Source: Elioraea rosea
GTDB taxonomy: Bacteria > Pseudomonadota > Alphaproteobacteria > Acetobacterales > Acetobacteraceae
Reading direction: 5' to 3'
Assembly: GCF_007644105.1 (NCBI RefSeq)
Contig: NZ_VFAC01000026.1
Span: 1 to 56,975 of the forward strand
DNA: 56,975 bases
In this document: positions 7,888-16,034 of the stretch, one piece after another
Numbering within the stretch: position 1 is the stretch's first letter
How the letters are laid out: each line of letters starts with the position of its first letter
The notes under the pieces: model-generated
The model's input: only the letters and a program-made list of their open reading frames with translations
Told to the model about the DNA's origin: nothing
Database searches by the model: none
Position numbers and translations under genes: made by a program

Positions 7888-8874
7888 TTGTTCTGCGACA
7901 TCGACCTCGACGCACGCGGGAGGCAGATCGGCGCGCTCCGGCTCGTCCATTCCGACGACCGTCATGCCTTCGGCCACGTGCCGGTGCCGATCGCCGTGCT
8001 GGCCGGAACGTCAGGTCCGACCGTTCTCCTTGCCGCAGGCAATCATGGCGACGAGTACGAAGGCCAGGCGATCCTGCTCGCCCTGATCCATGAGCTCGAC
8101 CCCGATGCTCTGGCGGGGCGGGTGATCGTGCTGCCGGGGCTCAACCGGCCGGCGGTCGCAGCCTCGACGCGCGTCTCGCCCCTGGACGGAATGAATCTCA
8201 ACCGCGCCTTTCTCAACGGCGCGCCGCCTGGCCCCACGCGCACCATTGCCGCCTTCGTCGAGACCGTGCTTCCCTCCTGCGCGCTGGTGGCCGATCTCCA
8301 TTCCGGGGGCAGCACCGCGATCTATGCCGATGCAGCGCTCGCCACCCGCACGAGCGACACGGACCTCCATGCCGCCAATCTCGCCGCCGCGCGTGCGACG
8401 CGCCTGCCTGTGATCCAGGTGCTCGGGGCGACCTCGTCGACGACCAGCCTGAACAGCGCCTGCGCTGCCGCCGGCGTGCCGATGGTTGCGATGGAACTTG
8501 GCGGCGGAGGGCGCATCGATCGGCGCTCGCTGACGCGTGGACGCGAGGCGGTCCTCGGCCTGCTGGCCCATGCCGGGCTCATGTGCGGCTCCGTTCCGCC
8601 ACCGGCTGCGCAGCGCATGGTTGCCTTGAAACACCCGCAATCGGCCGTCGTCGTTCCGTCCGACGGGATCGTCGAGCCGATCGTCACCGCCGGAGACAGC
8701 GTCGTCGCGGGCGAAGCCGTCGCGGTGCTGCATCACTGGCGCGAACCGCGGCGGCCACCTCTCAGGCTGTGCGCGAACCTGTCCGGCCTCGTTCTTGCCG
8801 TCGCCGCGCGCGGCAGGCTCGAGCCGGGTGACCATGCCGCCCTGATCGCCGAGGATGTCGAGGAGGACGCGTGA
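7888..8874 (+). CDS. M14-type N-acyl amino-acid deacylase (AstE/AspA/DoeB-like)
   Basis: 328 aa zinc hydrolase of the succinylglutamate desuccinylase/aspartoacylase family. Zinc ligands are visible: His53 and Glu56 in GNHGDEYEGQ and the His of ADLHSGGST; NRPAVAASTRVSPLDGMNLNR is also family-typical. The last about 90 residues form a lipoyl-like beta domain (DGIVEPIVTAGDSVVAGEAV), as in DoeB and related deacylases. These enzymes remove an acyl group from an amino-acid derivative, here probably after uptake. The start is TTG 7888, with AAGGAGA just upstream; no in-frame ATG or GTG fits. First gene of a six-gene operon; its stop overlaps the next start (GTGA). The substrate is not determined. 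Confidence 0.85.
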   Translation: MFCDIDLDARGRQIGALRLVHSDDRHAFGHVPVPIAVLAGTSGPTVLLAAGNHGDEYEGQAILLALIHELDPDALAGRVIVLPGLNRPAVAASTRVSPLDGMNLNRAFLNGAPPGPTRTIAAFVETVLPSCALVADLHSGGSTAIYADAALATRTSDTDLHAANLAAARATRLPVIQVLGATSSTTSLNSACAAAGVPMVAMELGGGGRIDRRSLTRGREAVLGLLAHAGLMCGSVPPPAAQRMVALKHPQSAVVVPSDGIVEPIVTAGDSVVAGEAVAVLHHWREPRRPPLRLCANLSGLVLAVAARGRLEPGDHAALIAEDVEEDA

Positions 8875-9491
8875 GCGACGAAGCCAATCCGGCCTGGATA
8901 CGCTTGGTTCCCTACGCGGAGAGCGAGGGCTACCTGCGCACCCTCTACGACCGCGTGAAGGGCCCCGATGACCGCGTGGATAACGTGATGCGCGCCCACT
9001 CGCTCCGGCCGCACACGATGGAGGGGCACAGCGCCCTGTACAAGTCCGTGCTGCATCACGCTGGCAACACCACGCCGGTGTGGTTCCTCGAGACGCTCGG
9101 CGTGTACACAAGCCTTGCGAATCGCTGCGACTATTCCGTTGCGCATCATTACGCCGGCCTCTGCCGGCTGGTTGGCGAGGCGAGGGGGCAGGAGATCCAC
9201 GCGGCACTGGTCGCCGATAGACCCGAGGCGGTGTTCTCCGGCAAGGAACTCGCCCTGCTTCGCTATGTCCGGAAGCTGACCCTGACGCCGCAGGCGATGG
9301 TGGAGAGGGATGTCGCGGCGCTTCGGGATGCTGGCGCGACGGACGCCGACATTTTCGAGGCGAACCAGGTCTGCGCCTACTTCAACTATTCGAACCGCCT
9401 GCTCAACGGGCTCGGCGTCACGACGGCCGGTGACGTGCTCGGCCTCTCGCCACCGAACACCCGCTCGCTCGATGACTGGGAGCATGCATGA
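8871..9491 (+). CDS. AhpD-fold peroxidase-related / CMD-like protein lacking the second Cys
   Basis: 206 aa, all-alpha protein of the carboxymuconolactone decarboxylase/AhpD type ('uncharacterised peroxidase-related' group). The region LANRCDYSVAHHYAG corresponds to the usual CxxCxxxH site, but here it reads Cys86-D-Y-Ser89-V-A-H-His93: the second cysteine is serine. Classical AhpD peroxidase chemistry needs both cysteines, so disulfide-reductase activity is doubtful. GTG 8871 overlaps the preceding stop by 4 nt, and its own stop overlaps the next ATG (ATGA), so translational coupling is likely. Confidence 0.8.
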   Translation: MSDEANPAWIRLVPYAESEGYLRTLYDRVKGPDDRVDNVMRAHSLRPHTMEGHSALYKSVLHHAGNTTPVWFLETLGVYTSLANRCDYSVAHHYAGLCRLVGEARGQEIHAALVADRPEAVFSGKELALLRYVRKLTLTPQAMVERDVAALRDAGATDADIFEANQVCAYFNYSNRLLNGLGVTTAGDVLGLSPPNTRSLDDWEHA

Positions 9492-10501
9492 GCGCGCCGC
9501 GGATCCTCTTTCCGGGCTTTCCCTTTTCGGAAGAGGGAAACGATGTCGAGCGGAACGCCTTCGGCGCGGACGCGGTGCTCGACTATGCGCGGGTGGGCAG
9601 CCCCGAGGCCATCGAGGCGGAGCGATGGCGCGAAGCCGATGCGGTGATGCTGTTCCGCTTCCGGCTTGATGCCGCGCGCGTCGCGCTGCTCGATCGTTGC
9701 CGCATCGTCGTCCGCTACGGTGTCGGCGTCGACCGGGTCGACCGTGCCGCCCTTGCCGCACGTGGCATCGCGCTGTGCAACACGCCCGATTACGGCACGA
9801 CCGAGGTTGCCGACCATGCAGTGGCGATGATCCTCGCGCTGAGACGCGGCGTCGCCGCCTATGACGCGGCCCTGCGGGCCGACCTACGGGGCAACTGGGG
9901 CTGGGAGGCCGCCGGAGGACTTCGCCGGATGGACGCGCAGCGCGCAGCGGTCGTCGGTCTCGGTCGCATCGGCACGGCAGTGGCGCTGCGCCTCAAGGCG
10001 TTCGGCACGCGGGTGGTGTTCCACGATCCGCATCTGCCGCAGGGGGTCGACCGTGCGCTCGGGCTCGAGCGTGCTGAGACGCTCGCAGAAGCCCTCGACG
10101 GCGCCGACATCCTGACGATCCACGCGCCACTCACGCTGGAAACGAAGGGCATGATTGATGCTGCCGGGCTGACCCGACTCGCGCCCGGTGCCATCGTCGT
10201 CAACACCGCGCGCGGCGCCATCCTCGACCTGTCAGCGCTGGCCCAGGCGCTGCGTGGCGGGCACGTCCATGCCGCCGGCCTCGATGTGCTGCCCGACGAG
10301 CCGCCCGATCCGGCCGATCCATTGATCGCCGCGTGGCTCGCGGGGGAGGGCTGGCTCCGGCAGCGGCTTCTCATCACCCCGCATGCTGCATTCCACTCTC
10401 CCGAGGCGCAGAGCGACATGCGACGCAAGGCGGCAGAGACGGCGGCGCTGTTCCTGGGCGAGGGCAAGCTGCGCAATGTCTATCCGCCCGACGCGCTCTG
10501 A
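9488..10501 (+). CDS. D-2-hydroxyacid dehydrogenase, CtBP-like
   Basis: 337 aa NAD-dependent dehydrogenase. The nucleotide site is VGLGRIGTAVALRLKAFG; catalytic features are Arg in VVNTARGAILD, Glu in DVLPDEPPD and His in LLITPHAAFHS. VVRYGVGVDRVDRAALAARG and TPDYGTTEVADHAV match the 'C-terminal binding protein' subgroup of hydroxyacid dehydrogenases. It would interconvert a 2-keto acid and a D-2-hydroxy acid in the pathway of this operon, for example acting on the keto product of the aminotransferase two genes downstream. The substrate is unknown. Confidence 0.9.
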   Translation: MSAPRILFPGFPFSEEGNDVERNAFGADAVLDYARVGSPEAIEAERWREADAVMLFRFRLDAARVALLDRCRIVVRYGVGVDRVDRAALAARGIALCNTPDYGTTEVADHAVAMILALRRGVAAYDAALRADLRGNWGWEAAGGLRRMDAQRAAVVGLGRIGTAVALRLKAFGTRVVFHDPHLPQGVDRALGLERAETLAEALDGADILTIHAPLTLETKGMIDAAGLTRLAPGAIVVNTARGAILDLSALAQALRGGHVHAAGLDVLPDEPPDPADPLIAAWLAGEGWLRQRLLITPHAAFHSPEAQSDMRRKAAETAALFLGEGKLRNVYPPDAL

Positions 10502-10517
10502 AGGGGAAGGGAAGGCA

Positions 10518-11156
10518 ATGGACGAACCGATTGCGGAACGCCCGCGCCGGCCCGAGCTCTGGCGGGCGGATTTCAGCTTTGTCGAGAAGCCGGCGCTCGA
10601 CCTGCTCGATGGCGCCGAGTGGCGGATGATCGAGGCACAGCGCAAGGCCTACATGCAGGGCCGGCAGGCGGAGCTGGTGCTCGGCCTGTTCGCCGCGGCG
10701 CGCGGCGATCCGAGCTTCGGCTACACGCTCTCGATGTACGATCATGGTCTTCAGGCGGCGACGATGGCGCTGCAGTCGGGCGCCGATGAGGAGTTCGTGG
10801 TGGTCGCGCTGCTGCACGACATCGGCTTCACCATCGCTGGCCCGAGCCATGGCGAGTTCGCCGCCGCCCTGCTGAGGCCCTATGTCAGCGAGAGGAACCG
10901 CTGGGTGCTCGAGATGCATCAGATCTTCCAGACGCATCATGCCCATGACCATCCGCATTTCGACGGGCGCGAGCGCGATCGGTTCCTCGGCCATCCCTTC
11001 TTCGCCGATGCCGCCGATTTCGTCGCACGGTTCGACCAGAGCGCGATCGACCCCTCGTTCCCGACATTGCCGATCGAGGCTTTCGCGCCCATGGTGCGCA
11101 GGCTGTTCGCGCGACCACCGGCGCGGCGATTCCAGGTGGAGGGCACCGCGCCATGA
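10518..11156 (+). CDS. HD-domain protein, candidate PhnZ/MIOX-like diiron oxygenase
   Basis: 212 aa. Six potential metal ligands appear in HD-oxygenase order: His76 (MYDHGLQ), His100-Asp101 (LLHDIGF), His111 (PSHGE), His134 (LEMHQIF) and Asp173 (RFDQSAID). Spacing His76-His100 (24) and His111-His134 (23) closely resembles PhnZ (H34, H58-D59, H80, H104, D161, as I recall it). Short single-domain HD proteins of this kind include diiron oxygenases that cleave C-P or C-C bonds, but hydrolytic HD phosphatases share the core. An obvious Tyr/Glu pair of PhnZ is not found. Start ATG 10518 follows GGGAAGG. Its neighbour two genes downstream is a 2OG-Fe(II) oxygenase, echoing PhnY/PhnZ and TmpA/TmpB. 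The oxygenase role is inference. Confidence 0.75.
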   Translation: MDEPIAERPRRPELWRADFSFVEKPALDLLDGAEWRMIEAQRKAYMQGRQAELVLGLFAAARGDPSFGYTLSMYDHGLQAATMALQSGADEEFVVVALLHDIGFTIAGPSHGEFAAALLRPYVSERNRWVLEMHQIFQTHHAHDHPHFDGRERDRFLGHPFFADAADFVARFDQSAIDPSFPTLPIEAFAPMVRRLFARPPARRFQVEGTAP

Positions 11157-12283
11157 CCGGCGAACCATCCTGGATGCCGACGCGCGTGGCGGGCCTCGCG
11201 CCACCGATGCGGGCAGGAGGCGGCGCAGCCGGAGCACCGCCGCGGGCGCGGCTGCACCTTAACGAGTGTCCCTGGGGTCCGAGCCCGCGCGCGATCGCGG
11301 CTGCGGCGGAAGCCGCGGCCGGCGTCAACCGCTACCCGTCCGGCGAAGGCGAGCCGCTCGTGTCCCTGCTCGCCGCGCGCACCGGCGTCGCCCCGCGGCG
11401 GATCGTGCTGGCGGCAGGCTCCGACCTCATCCTCCACTACGCCTGCATGGTTGCCCTCGATCCGTCCCGATCCTGCATCTTTCCGCGCCCGTCCTTCCCC
11501 CGCTACCGACTCTCGACAGCGATCGCCGGTGCGCGTGCCGTGCCCATCGAGGTCTCGCCCGATGGTGCGAATGACGTGCCTGCGATGCTTGCAGCGATCG
11601 GGCCGGATACCGGTCTCGTCTTCGCCTGCACGCCGAACGGCAATACCGGCGGCATGCTCGACGAGGCCGCGCTCGCGGCGCTTTCCCGCGGCGTGCCGGA
11701 GACGGTGCTTCTCTGCGTCGACGAGGCCTATGCGGAGTTCAGCCGGGCTGCCGGCGGGCCGGATGCCGTTGCCGTTCTCGTACGGGGACGACGCGGGCCG
11801 TGGATCGTCTCGCGAACCTTCTCGAAGGCCTATGCCCTTGCCGGTGCGCGCCTTGGCTATGGCGTCTGCTCGGGCGAGGATGTCGTCGAGGCGATCGGGT
11901 CGGTGCGGCCGATCTTCGAGGTCTCCGCCATGTCGGTCGCGATGGCTGCCGCCGCCCTCGAGGACGAGGCGCACCTCGCACGGGTGATCGAGGGGACCCG
12001 CGCGGGCCGGGAACAGCTTGCGGCGGGGTTCCGCGCGCTTGGCTTCGCGCCGTGGCAGTCGGTCGCGAACTTCGTCTCGGCAGATATCGGCCGGCCGGTC
12101 GAGCCCGTGCTTGCCGCGATGGCTGCGCGCGGCGTGCTCGCCCGCGGGTTCCGCGAACCGGCCGGCTACGATACCGCGCTCCGCATCTCCGTCGGCACGA
12201 CGGGGGAGAACGCTCTCGCGCTCGAGGCGCTCGCTGCCGCGCTCGGCACAAACGCACGCATGCCCGAGGAGACGCTGCCATGA
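11153..12283 (+). CDS. HisC-like fold-type I PLP aminotransferase
   Basis: 376 aa. PLP-binding Lys225 lies in SRTFSKAYALAGARLGY; TPNGNTGG replaces the usual NPNNPTG; CVDEAYAEF holds the PLP-contacting Asp and Tyr. RLHLNECPWGPSP at the N-terminus is typical of histidinol-phosphate aminotransferase/CobC relatives. There is no histidine-biosynthesis context, so this is likely a catabolic or specialised aminotransferase (or PLP decarboxylase) of the operon. ATG 11153 overlaps the previous stop (ATGA), and its own stop overlaps the next ATG. Confidence 0.85.
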   Translation: MTGEPSWMPTRVAGLAPPMRAGGGAAGAPPRARLHLNECPWGPSPRAIAAAAEAAAGVNRYPSGEGEPLVSLLAARTGVAPRRIVLAAGSDLILHYACMVALDPSRSCIFPRPSFPRYRLSTAIAGARAVPIEVSPDGANDVPAMLAAIGPDTGLVFACTPNGNTGGMLDEAALAALSRGVPETVLLCVDEAYAEFSRAAGGPDAVAVLVRGRRGPWIVSRTFSKAYALAGARLGYGVCSGEDVVEAIGSVRPIFEVSAMSVAMAAAALEDEAHLARVIEGTRAGREQLAAGFRALGFAPWQSVANFVSADIGRPVEPVLAAMAARGVLARGFREPAGYDTALRISVGTTGENALALEALAAALGTNARMPEETLP

Positions 12284-13275
12284 GGTACGCAACGGCACGA
12301 CAGGTCGACTTCAGCGAGATCCCGGTGATCGACCTTGCCGGACTGTGCGCACCAGGGGAGCCAGGGCTCGCTGCCGTCGGCGCAGCGATCAGGCGCGCCG
12401 CCACGGAAGTCGGGTTCTTCTACATCGCCAATCACGGCGTGCCGCAGACGGTGATCGATGCCGCGTTCGCCGAGGCGCGCCGCTTCTTCCGAAGCCCGGA
12501 GGAGACGAAGGCGACGGTTCGGGTGAACGCGCTGCATCGCGGCTGGCTCGCACCGGGCGGGGCGGTGATGGACGGCGCGAAGCGGCCCGACCTGAAGGAG
12601 AGCTTCATCTTCGGCCTCGAGCTGTCCGAGAGGGACCCTGACGTACAGGCTGGCAAGCCGCTGATGGGCCCGAACCAGTGGCCGCCGGCCATGCCGGGCT
12701 TCCGATCGGCGCTCTCGGCCTACTACGCCGAGGTGCTGGCCTGCGGGCAGAGGCTGCTGCGCGGCTTCGCCGCCGCGCTTGATCTGCCTCCCGATCATTT
12801 CGCCGCCGCCTTTGCCAAGCCACTCGCCCGCGGCAGCGCCATCTGGTATCCGCCGCAGCCCCCCGAGCTCGGCGAAAGCCAGTTCGGCGTCTCCGCCCAT
12901 ACCGACTATGGGTGCATCACCATCCTCGCGCAGGACGACACCGGCGGCCTTCAGGTGCAGAACCGGCGCGGGGAATGGATCGCTGCGCCGCCCATTCCGG
13001 GCACCTACGTCATCAACATCGGCGACCTGATGGCGCGCTGGACGAACGACCTGTTCGTTTCCACGCCGCATCGCGTGGTGAATGCGAGCGGGCGGGAGCG
13101 GCAGTCCATCGCCGTGTTCTACGACCCGCATCCCGACACGGAAATCACCGCCATCCCTGCCTGCGTCACGGCGGACAGTCCTGCCCGCTACGAGACGACG
13201 ACATGCGGGGCGCATATCCTCGGCCGCTTCGCGCGCAGCTTCGCCTACCGCAAGGAGGCCGCGCCGGCGTCGTAG
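12280..13275 (+). CDS. Isopenicillin-N-synthase-family 2OG-Fe(II) oxygenase
   Basis: 331 aa. The DIOX_N domain (IPVIDLAGLC, GFFYIANHGVP) is followed by a 2OG-Fe(II) core with the iron triad His207, Asp209 (SAHTDYGC), His264 (TPHRVVN) and the 2-oxoglutarate-binding Arg274 (RQSIAVF). Members hydroxylate, desaturate or cyclise small metabolites. Last gene of the six-gene operon; its ATG overlaps the aminotransferase stop. Placed with the HD protein it may form an oxidative pair, but PhnY and TmpA belong to the PhyH-type branch, so the pairing is by analogy rather than homology. Substrate unknown. Confidence 0.92.
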   Translation: MRYATARQVDFSEIPVIDLAGLCAPGEPGLAAVGAAIRRAATEVGFFYIANHGVPQTVIDAAFAEARRFFRSPEETKATVRVNALHRGWLAPGGAVMDGAKRPDLKESFIFGLELSERDPDVQAGKPLMGPNQWPPAMPGFRSALSAYYAEVLACGQRLLRGFAAALDLPPDHFAAAFAKPLARGSAIWYPPQPPELGESQFGVSAHTDYGCITILAQDDTGGLQVQNRRGEWIAAPPIPGTYVINIGDLMARWTNDLFVSTPHRVVNASGRERQSIAVFYDPHPDTEITAIPACVTADSPARYETTTCGAHILGRFARSFAYRKEAAPAS

Positions 13276-13286
13276 CGTCCGGTCTG

Positions 13287-13955
13287 CTAGAAGGCGAGGG
13301 GGCGGCCGAGCTTCGCGGCGAACCACTGCTCCGTTGCCGCCCGGCAGCGTGCGAGGGCTGGCATGACCGACGGGTGTGCGGCGAGCGCCTTCTCGTACGA
13401 TGCGAGCGCTTCCGGCATCGCGACGGTGAGTCCGAATGCGCCCGCCATGCCTCGGCCAAGCATGAACGTCGCCGGATAGCCGCAATCGGCCAGCGTCAGC
13501 GCCTCGCCGCCGAGCAGCGGCCTGGGCACCGCGAGTGAGGCGAGCTCGCCGAGCCTCTGCGCGTAGAGCGCCATCTGCCGGTCGACCGTTGCGTCGTCCC
13601 GCGCCTCCGGTGCGACATGCGCGAACAGCGCGCGCAGCGGCGGCTCGAGCCGGCTGTCATGGAAGCGCGCGAGCTGGCGTAGCCTTCCCCGCGCAGCGGC
13701 ATCGCCGGGCAGCATCGGCGGGTCGGGCCAAGCCTCGTCGAGATACTCGGCGATGGCCTCGCTCTCGCTCAGGACGAGGTTGCCCTGAACCAGGGCGGGG
13801 ATCGTTCCGGCCGGAACGATCGCGCGATAGGCGGGGCTGCCGTAGCCGTCCGGCGGCGCCTCGTCGCGCCAGGCACGGTGCTTGTGGGCGAGGATGATCC
13901 GCACCTTGCAGCAGTAGCCGGAGACATCGTTGCCGTAGAGGACGAGCTCAGCCAT
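13287..13955 (-). CDS. Glutathione S-transferase family protein
   Basis: 222 aa. The N-terminal thioredoxin-like domain (MAELVLYGNDVSGYCCKVRI, IVPAGTIPALVQ, LSESEAIAEYL) is followed by an all-alpha C-terminal domain (residues about 90-220). The active-site region SGYCCK has Ser and two Cys at the glutathione-binding helix. ATG 13955 is preferred to ATG 13961 because GGAGG is 6 nt upstream of it; this gives an 8-nt overlap with the end of the amine oxidase. It could act as an isomerase or detoxifier of a reactive product of the oxidase; the reaction is not deducible. Confidence 0.88.
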   Translation of the reverse strand: MAELVLYGNDVSGYCCKVRIILAHKHRAWRDEAPPDGYGSPAYRAIVPAGTIPALVQGNLVLSESEAIAEYLDEAWPDPPMLPGDAAARGRLRQLARFHDSRLEPPLRALFAHVAPEARDDATVDRQMALYAQRLGELASLAVPRPLLGGEALTLADCGYPATFMLGRGMAGAFGLTVAMPEALASYEKALAAHPSVMPALARCRAATEQWFAAKLGRPLAF

Positions 13956-15141
13956 CCGCATCCTCCCCGATGCGTCCTGCCGCCCAATGCCCCAGAGCGT
14001 CGTCGCCGAGACGCCCCTCGAGCGCAGCGACAAGGCCGAGCGTGATCAGCGGTGCGAGCTTGAAGCCATGGCCGGAGCAGGCCGAGAGAAGCGTCGCACG
14101 GCCGCCGGCCTTGCGAAGAACGAAGCGGTCGTCCGGCACCATGGTGTAGTGGCAGTGGCGGAGCTGCGCGATGCGGTAGTCGCCGAACCCTGCGATCACC
14201 CGAGCGCCGCCGTCGAGCAGTGCCGCGACCCGGTCGGCGCGGAGCGCGGCATGGTCACGTTCCGGGTCGGCGTCGATGCTCGTGGCGTAGTCGCCGATCT
14301 TGAGGCGCGCTCCGCGCCGCGGCGGCAGGACATAGACGCCGCCCGCCTGGTGGCCGGGAAGCCGCGCATGCAGAAGCGGCCCGTCCGCCCAGGCGTCGGC
14401 GAGGTCGCCGGGCGGGTCGAGGTAGGCGAGCGTCTGGACCGATGCGCGAAGCCCCGCAGCCCGGGCCTCTGCGGGCATGAGGCGCAGCGCGCCCGTGCCG
14501 GCGGCAACGACCACATGGTCGGCCGTTATCGTCGCGCCGTCGGCGAGGTGAAGCCGCCCCGCCTCGGCATCCAGCCTGATGACACGGGTGGCCGGCCGAA
14601 GCGCGACGCCAAGGCGTGGCAGGAGCGCGATGAGGTCGGCGAGGATCGCTCCCGCCTCGAGAATTCCCGAGCCCGCGACGTCGACCACGCGCAGCACGCC
14701 GTCTCGATTGACCATCGGGAAGGAGGCGAGCGCCGCCTCGTCCAGCACCGTCAGGGCGTGTCCGGAGGCCGCGAGCGTGCGCGCGACCGCATCCTGCCAC
14801 GGCCCTTCCTCACGCAGGATGTAGAGGGCGCGCGCACGGACCAGCCGGTCGGCGCCCGTCTCGGCGAACAGCGTGGCCCAGGCCCGGTATGCGGCCGGCA
14901 TCATTGCACCATACCCGGCCATCGTTCCGTAGGCGTGGCGGATGATCCGCCCTTCGTCGGCAGAGCTCCCGCGCGGATTGGGCAGGGCGGCGCCCTCGAC
15001 GAGCGTGACGCGGTGCCCGCGGCGAGCGAGCGCCCAGGCGAGGCTGAGCCCGCCTATCCCGCCGCCGACGATCGCGACGGTGCGCCCAGGCCCCTCGCGG
15101 CGCGTCAGCCCCGCGAGGGCGGCGTCTGTCCCCGTGCTCAG
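13948..15141 (-). CDS. Monomeric-sarcosine-oxidase-like FAD amine oxidase, probable CTG start
   Basis: About 397 aa DAO-family flavoprotein. VAIVGGGIGGLSLAWALARRG is the FAD site near residue 20; Cys330 in LRHCHYTMVPDDRF aligns with the covalent-flavin cysteine of monomeric sarcosine oxidase, and SGHGFK near the C-terminus is also family-typical. These enzymes oxidise N-methylated or secondary/tertiary amino acids to imines with H2O2 release. No ATG, GTG or TTG occurs in frame between the flavin motif and codons well inside the upstream gene. CTG 15141 overlaps the binding-protein stop as CTGA, mimicking the ATGA/GTGA couplings elsewhere here. A far-upstream start would add non-protein-like sequence and is unlikely. 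Confidence 0.85.
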   Translation of the reverse strand: MSTGTDAALAGLTRREGPGRTVAIVGGGIGGLSLAWALARRGHRVTLVEGAALPNPRGSSADEGRIIRHAYGTMAGYGAMMPAAYRAWATLFAETGADRLVRARALYILREEGPWQDAVARTLAASGHALTVLDEAALASFPMVNRDGVLRVVDVAGSGILEAGAILADLIALLPRLGVALRPATRVIRLDAEAGRLHLADGATITADHVVVAAGTGALRLMPAEARAAGLRASVQTLAYLDPPGDLADAWADGPLLHARLPGHQAGGVYVLPPRRGARLKIGDYATSIDADPERDHAALRADRVAALLDGGARVIAGFGDYRIAQLRHCHYTMVPDDRFVLRKAGGRATLLSACSGHGFKLAPLITLGLVAALEGRLGDDALGHWAAGRIGEDADG

Positions 15142-15947
15142 AGCTGGACGATGCCCCAGCGCGTGTTGATCTCGTCGAAGAAGCCGCTCGCCTGGCGGAT
15201 GGTGATCCAGGCATTGAGGAAGGTGAGCCAGCCCGGGTCGCCTGCGGCGACCATGAAGGCCATCGGGATCGGGTTGCGCGGCTTGTCGGCGAGGATGGAG
15301 ACGAGCTGCGGATACTCCTTCGTCAGGAACGCTGCCTCGATCAGGGACGACATCGTTGCGTCGACCCGGCCGGCGAGCAGCTCCTGCCAATCGCGCGCCG
15401 GGCTCTCGACTCGGCGGAGCGTTGCGTTCGGCAGGGCGCCCTGGACGAACTGTTCCATCGTCGTGCCGAGATTGGTGCCAATGGTGACGCCGCGCTGGTT
15501 CAGGTCGGGCCAATCCTTGAAACGGGCCGCGTTGGCGCGCGCGACGAGCGGGACGAAGGCGTTGCGGCCCCACGGGATGGTGAAGGCCGAGGCCATGGCG
15601 CGGGCGACGCTCATCGACGTGCCGGTGAACACCGCATCATACTGGTTGGCCTGAAGCCCGTTGATCAGGGTCCGCCAATCCGTCGGCACGAACTCGGCGC
15701 GAAGGTTCATGTCAGCCGCGAGCTGGCGTGCGGCGTCGATCTGGTGCCCCCTGAGCTCCCGGCTCGCCGGGTCGCGGAAGCTCATCGGGTTGAAGTCGCC
15801 CGTCGTGCCGAAGCGGATCACGCCGGCCTGCTGCACCGCCTGGAGCCGCGAGCCCGAGGCTGGCTGAGCAGCGGCAGGGGAGGCAAGCATGGCTGCCGCG
15901 ATGCCGGAGAGGGCAACCGCCCCCGCCCCGATCTCCCGTCTGTTCAT
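15138..15947 (-). CDS. Amino-acid ABC transporter periplasmic binding protein
   Basis: 269 aa SBP_bac_3 receptor with a Tat-like N-terminus (MNRREIGAGAVALSG) and a cleavage-like ASPAAAQ. The mature part starts AGVIRFGTTGDFNPMSF and shows GHQIDAARQLAADMNLRAEF and YDAVFTGTSMSVARA. First gene of an operon with the amine oxidase and GST, suggesting that the imported ligand, perhaps an N-methyl amino compound, is the oxidase substrate. Its permease partner is divergent at 16035. ATG 15947 is preceded by GGGGAGAC. Confidence 0.9.
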   Translation of the reverse strand: MNRREIGAGAVALSGIAAAMLASPAAAQPASGSRLQAVQQAGVIRFGTTGDFNPMSFRDPASRELRGHQIDAARQLAADMNLRAEFVPTDWRTLINGLQANQYDAVFTGTSMSVARAMASAFTIPWGRNAFVPLVARANAARFKDWPDLNQRGVTIGTNLGTTMEQFVQGALPNATLRRVESPARDWQELLAGRVDATMSSLIEAAFLTKEYPQLVSILADKPRNPIPMAFMVAAGDPGWLTFLNAWITIRQASGFFDEINTRWGIVQL

Positions 15948-16034
15948 CAGAGATGTCTCCCCTTTGCCGGCCCGTGCTTGTGGCCGTGCCTTCGCACGTG
16001 CAGCGTAGGCGCGGTGTTGCAAAAGGGGAAGTCC

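Noticed and set aside
11800-12279. N-terminal extension of the 2OG oxygenase
   Set aside because: It reads the aminotransferase gene out of frame; ATG 12280 overlaps that gene's stop and begins the normal family N-terminus.
11153-12283. Histidinol-phosphate aminotransferase of histidine biosynthesis
   Set aside because: No his biosynthetic gene is nearby and the PLP-loop NPNNPTG is altered; kept only as HisC-like.
15958-16029. Inverted pair TCCCCTTTGC / GCAAAAGGGGA in a divergent gap
   Set aside because: Both arms are the ribosome sites of the two divergent genes, so the symmetry is explained by function of each site.
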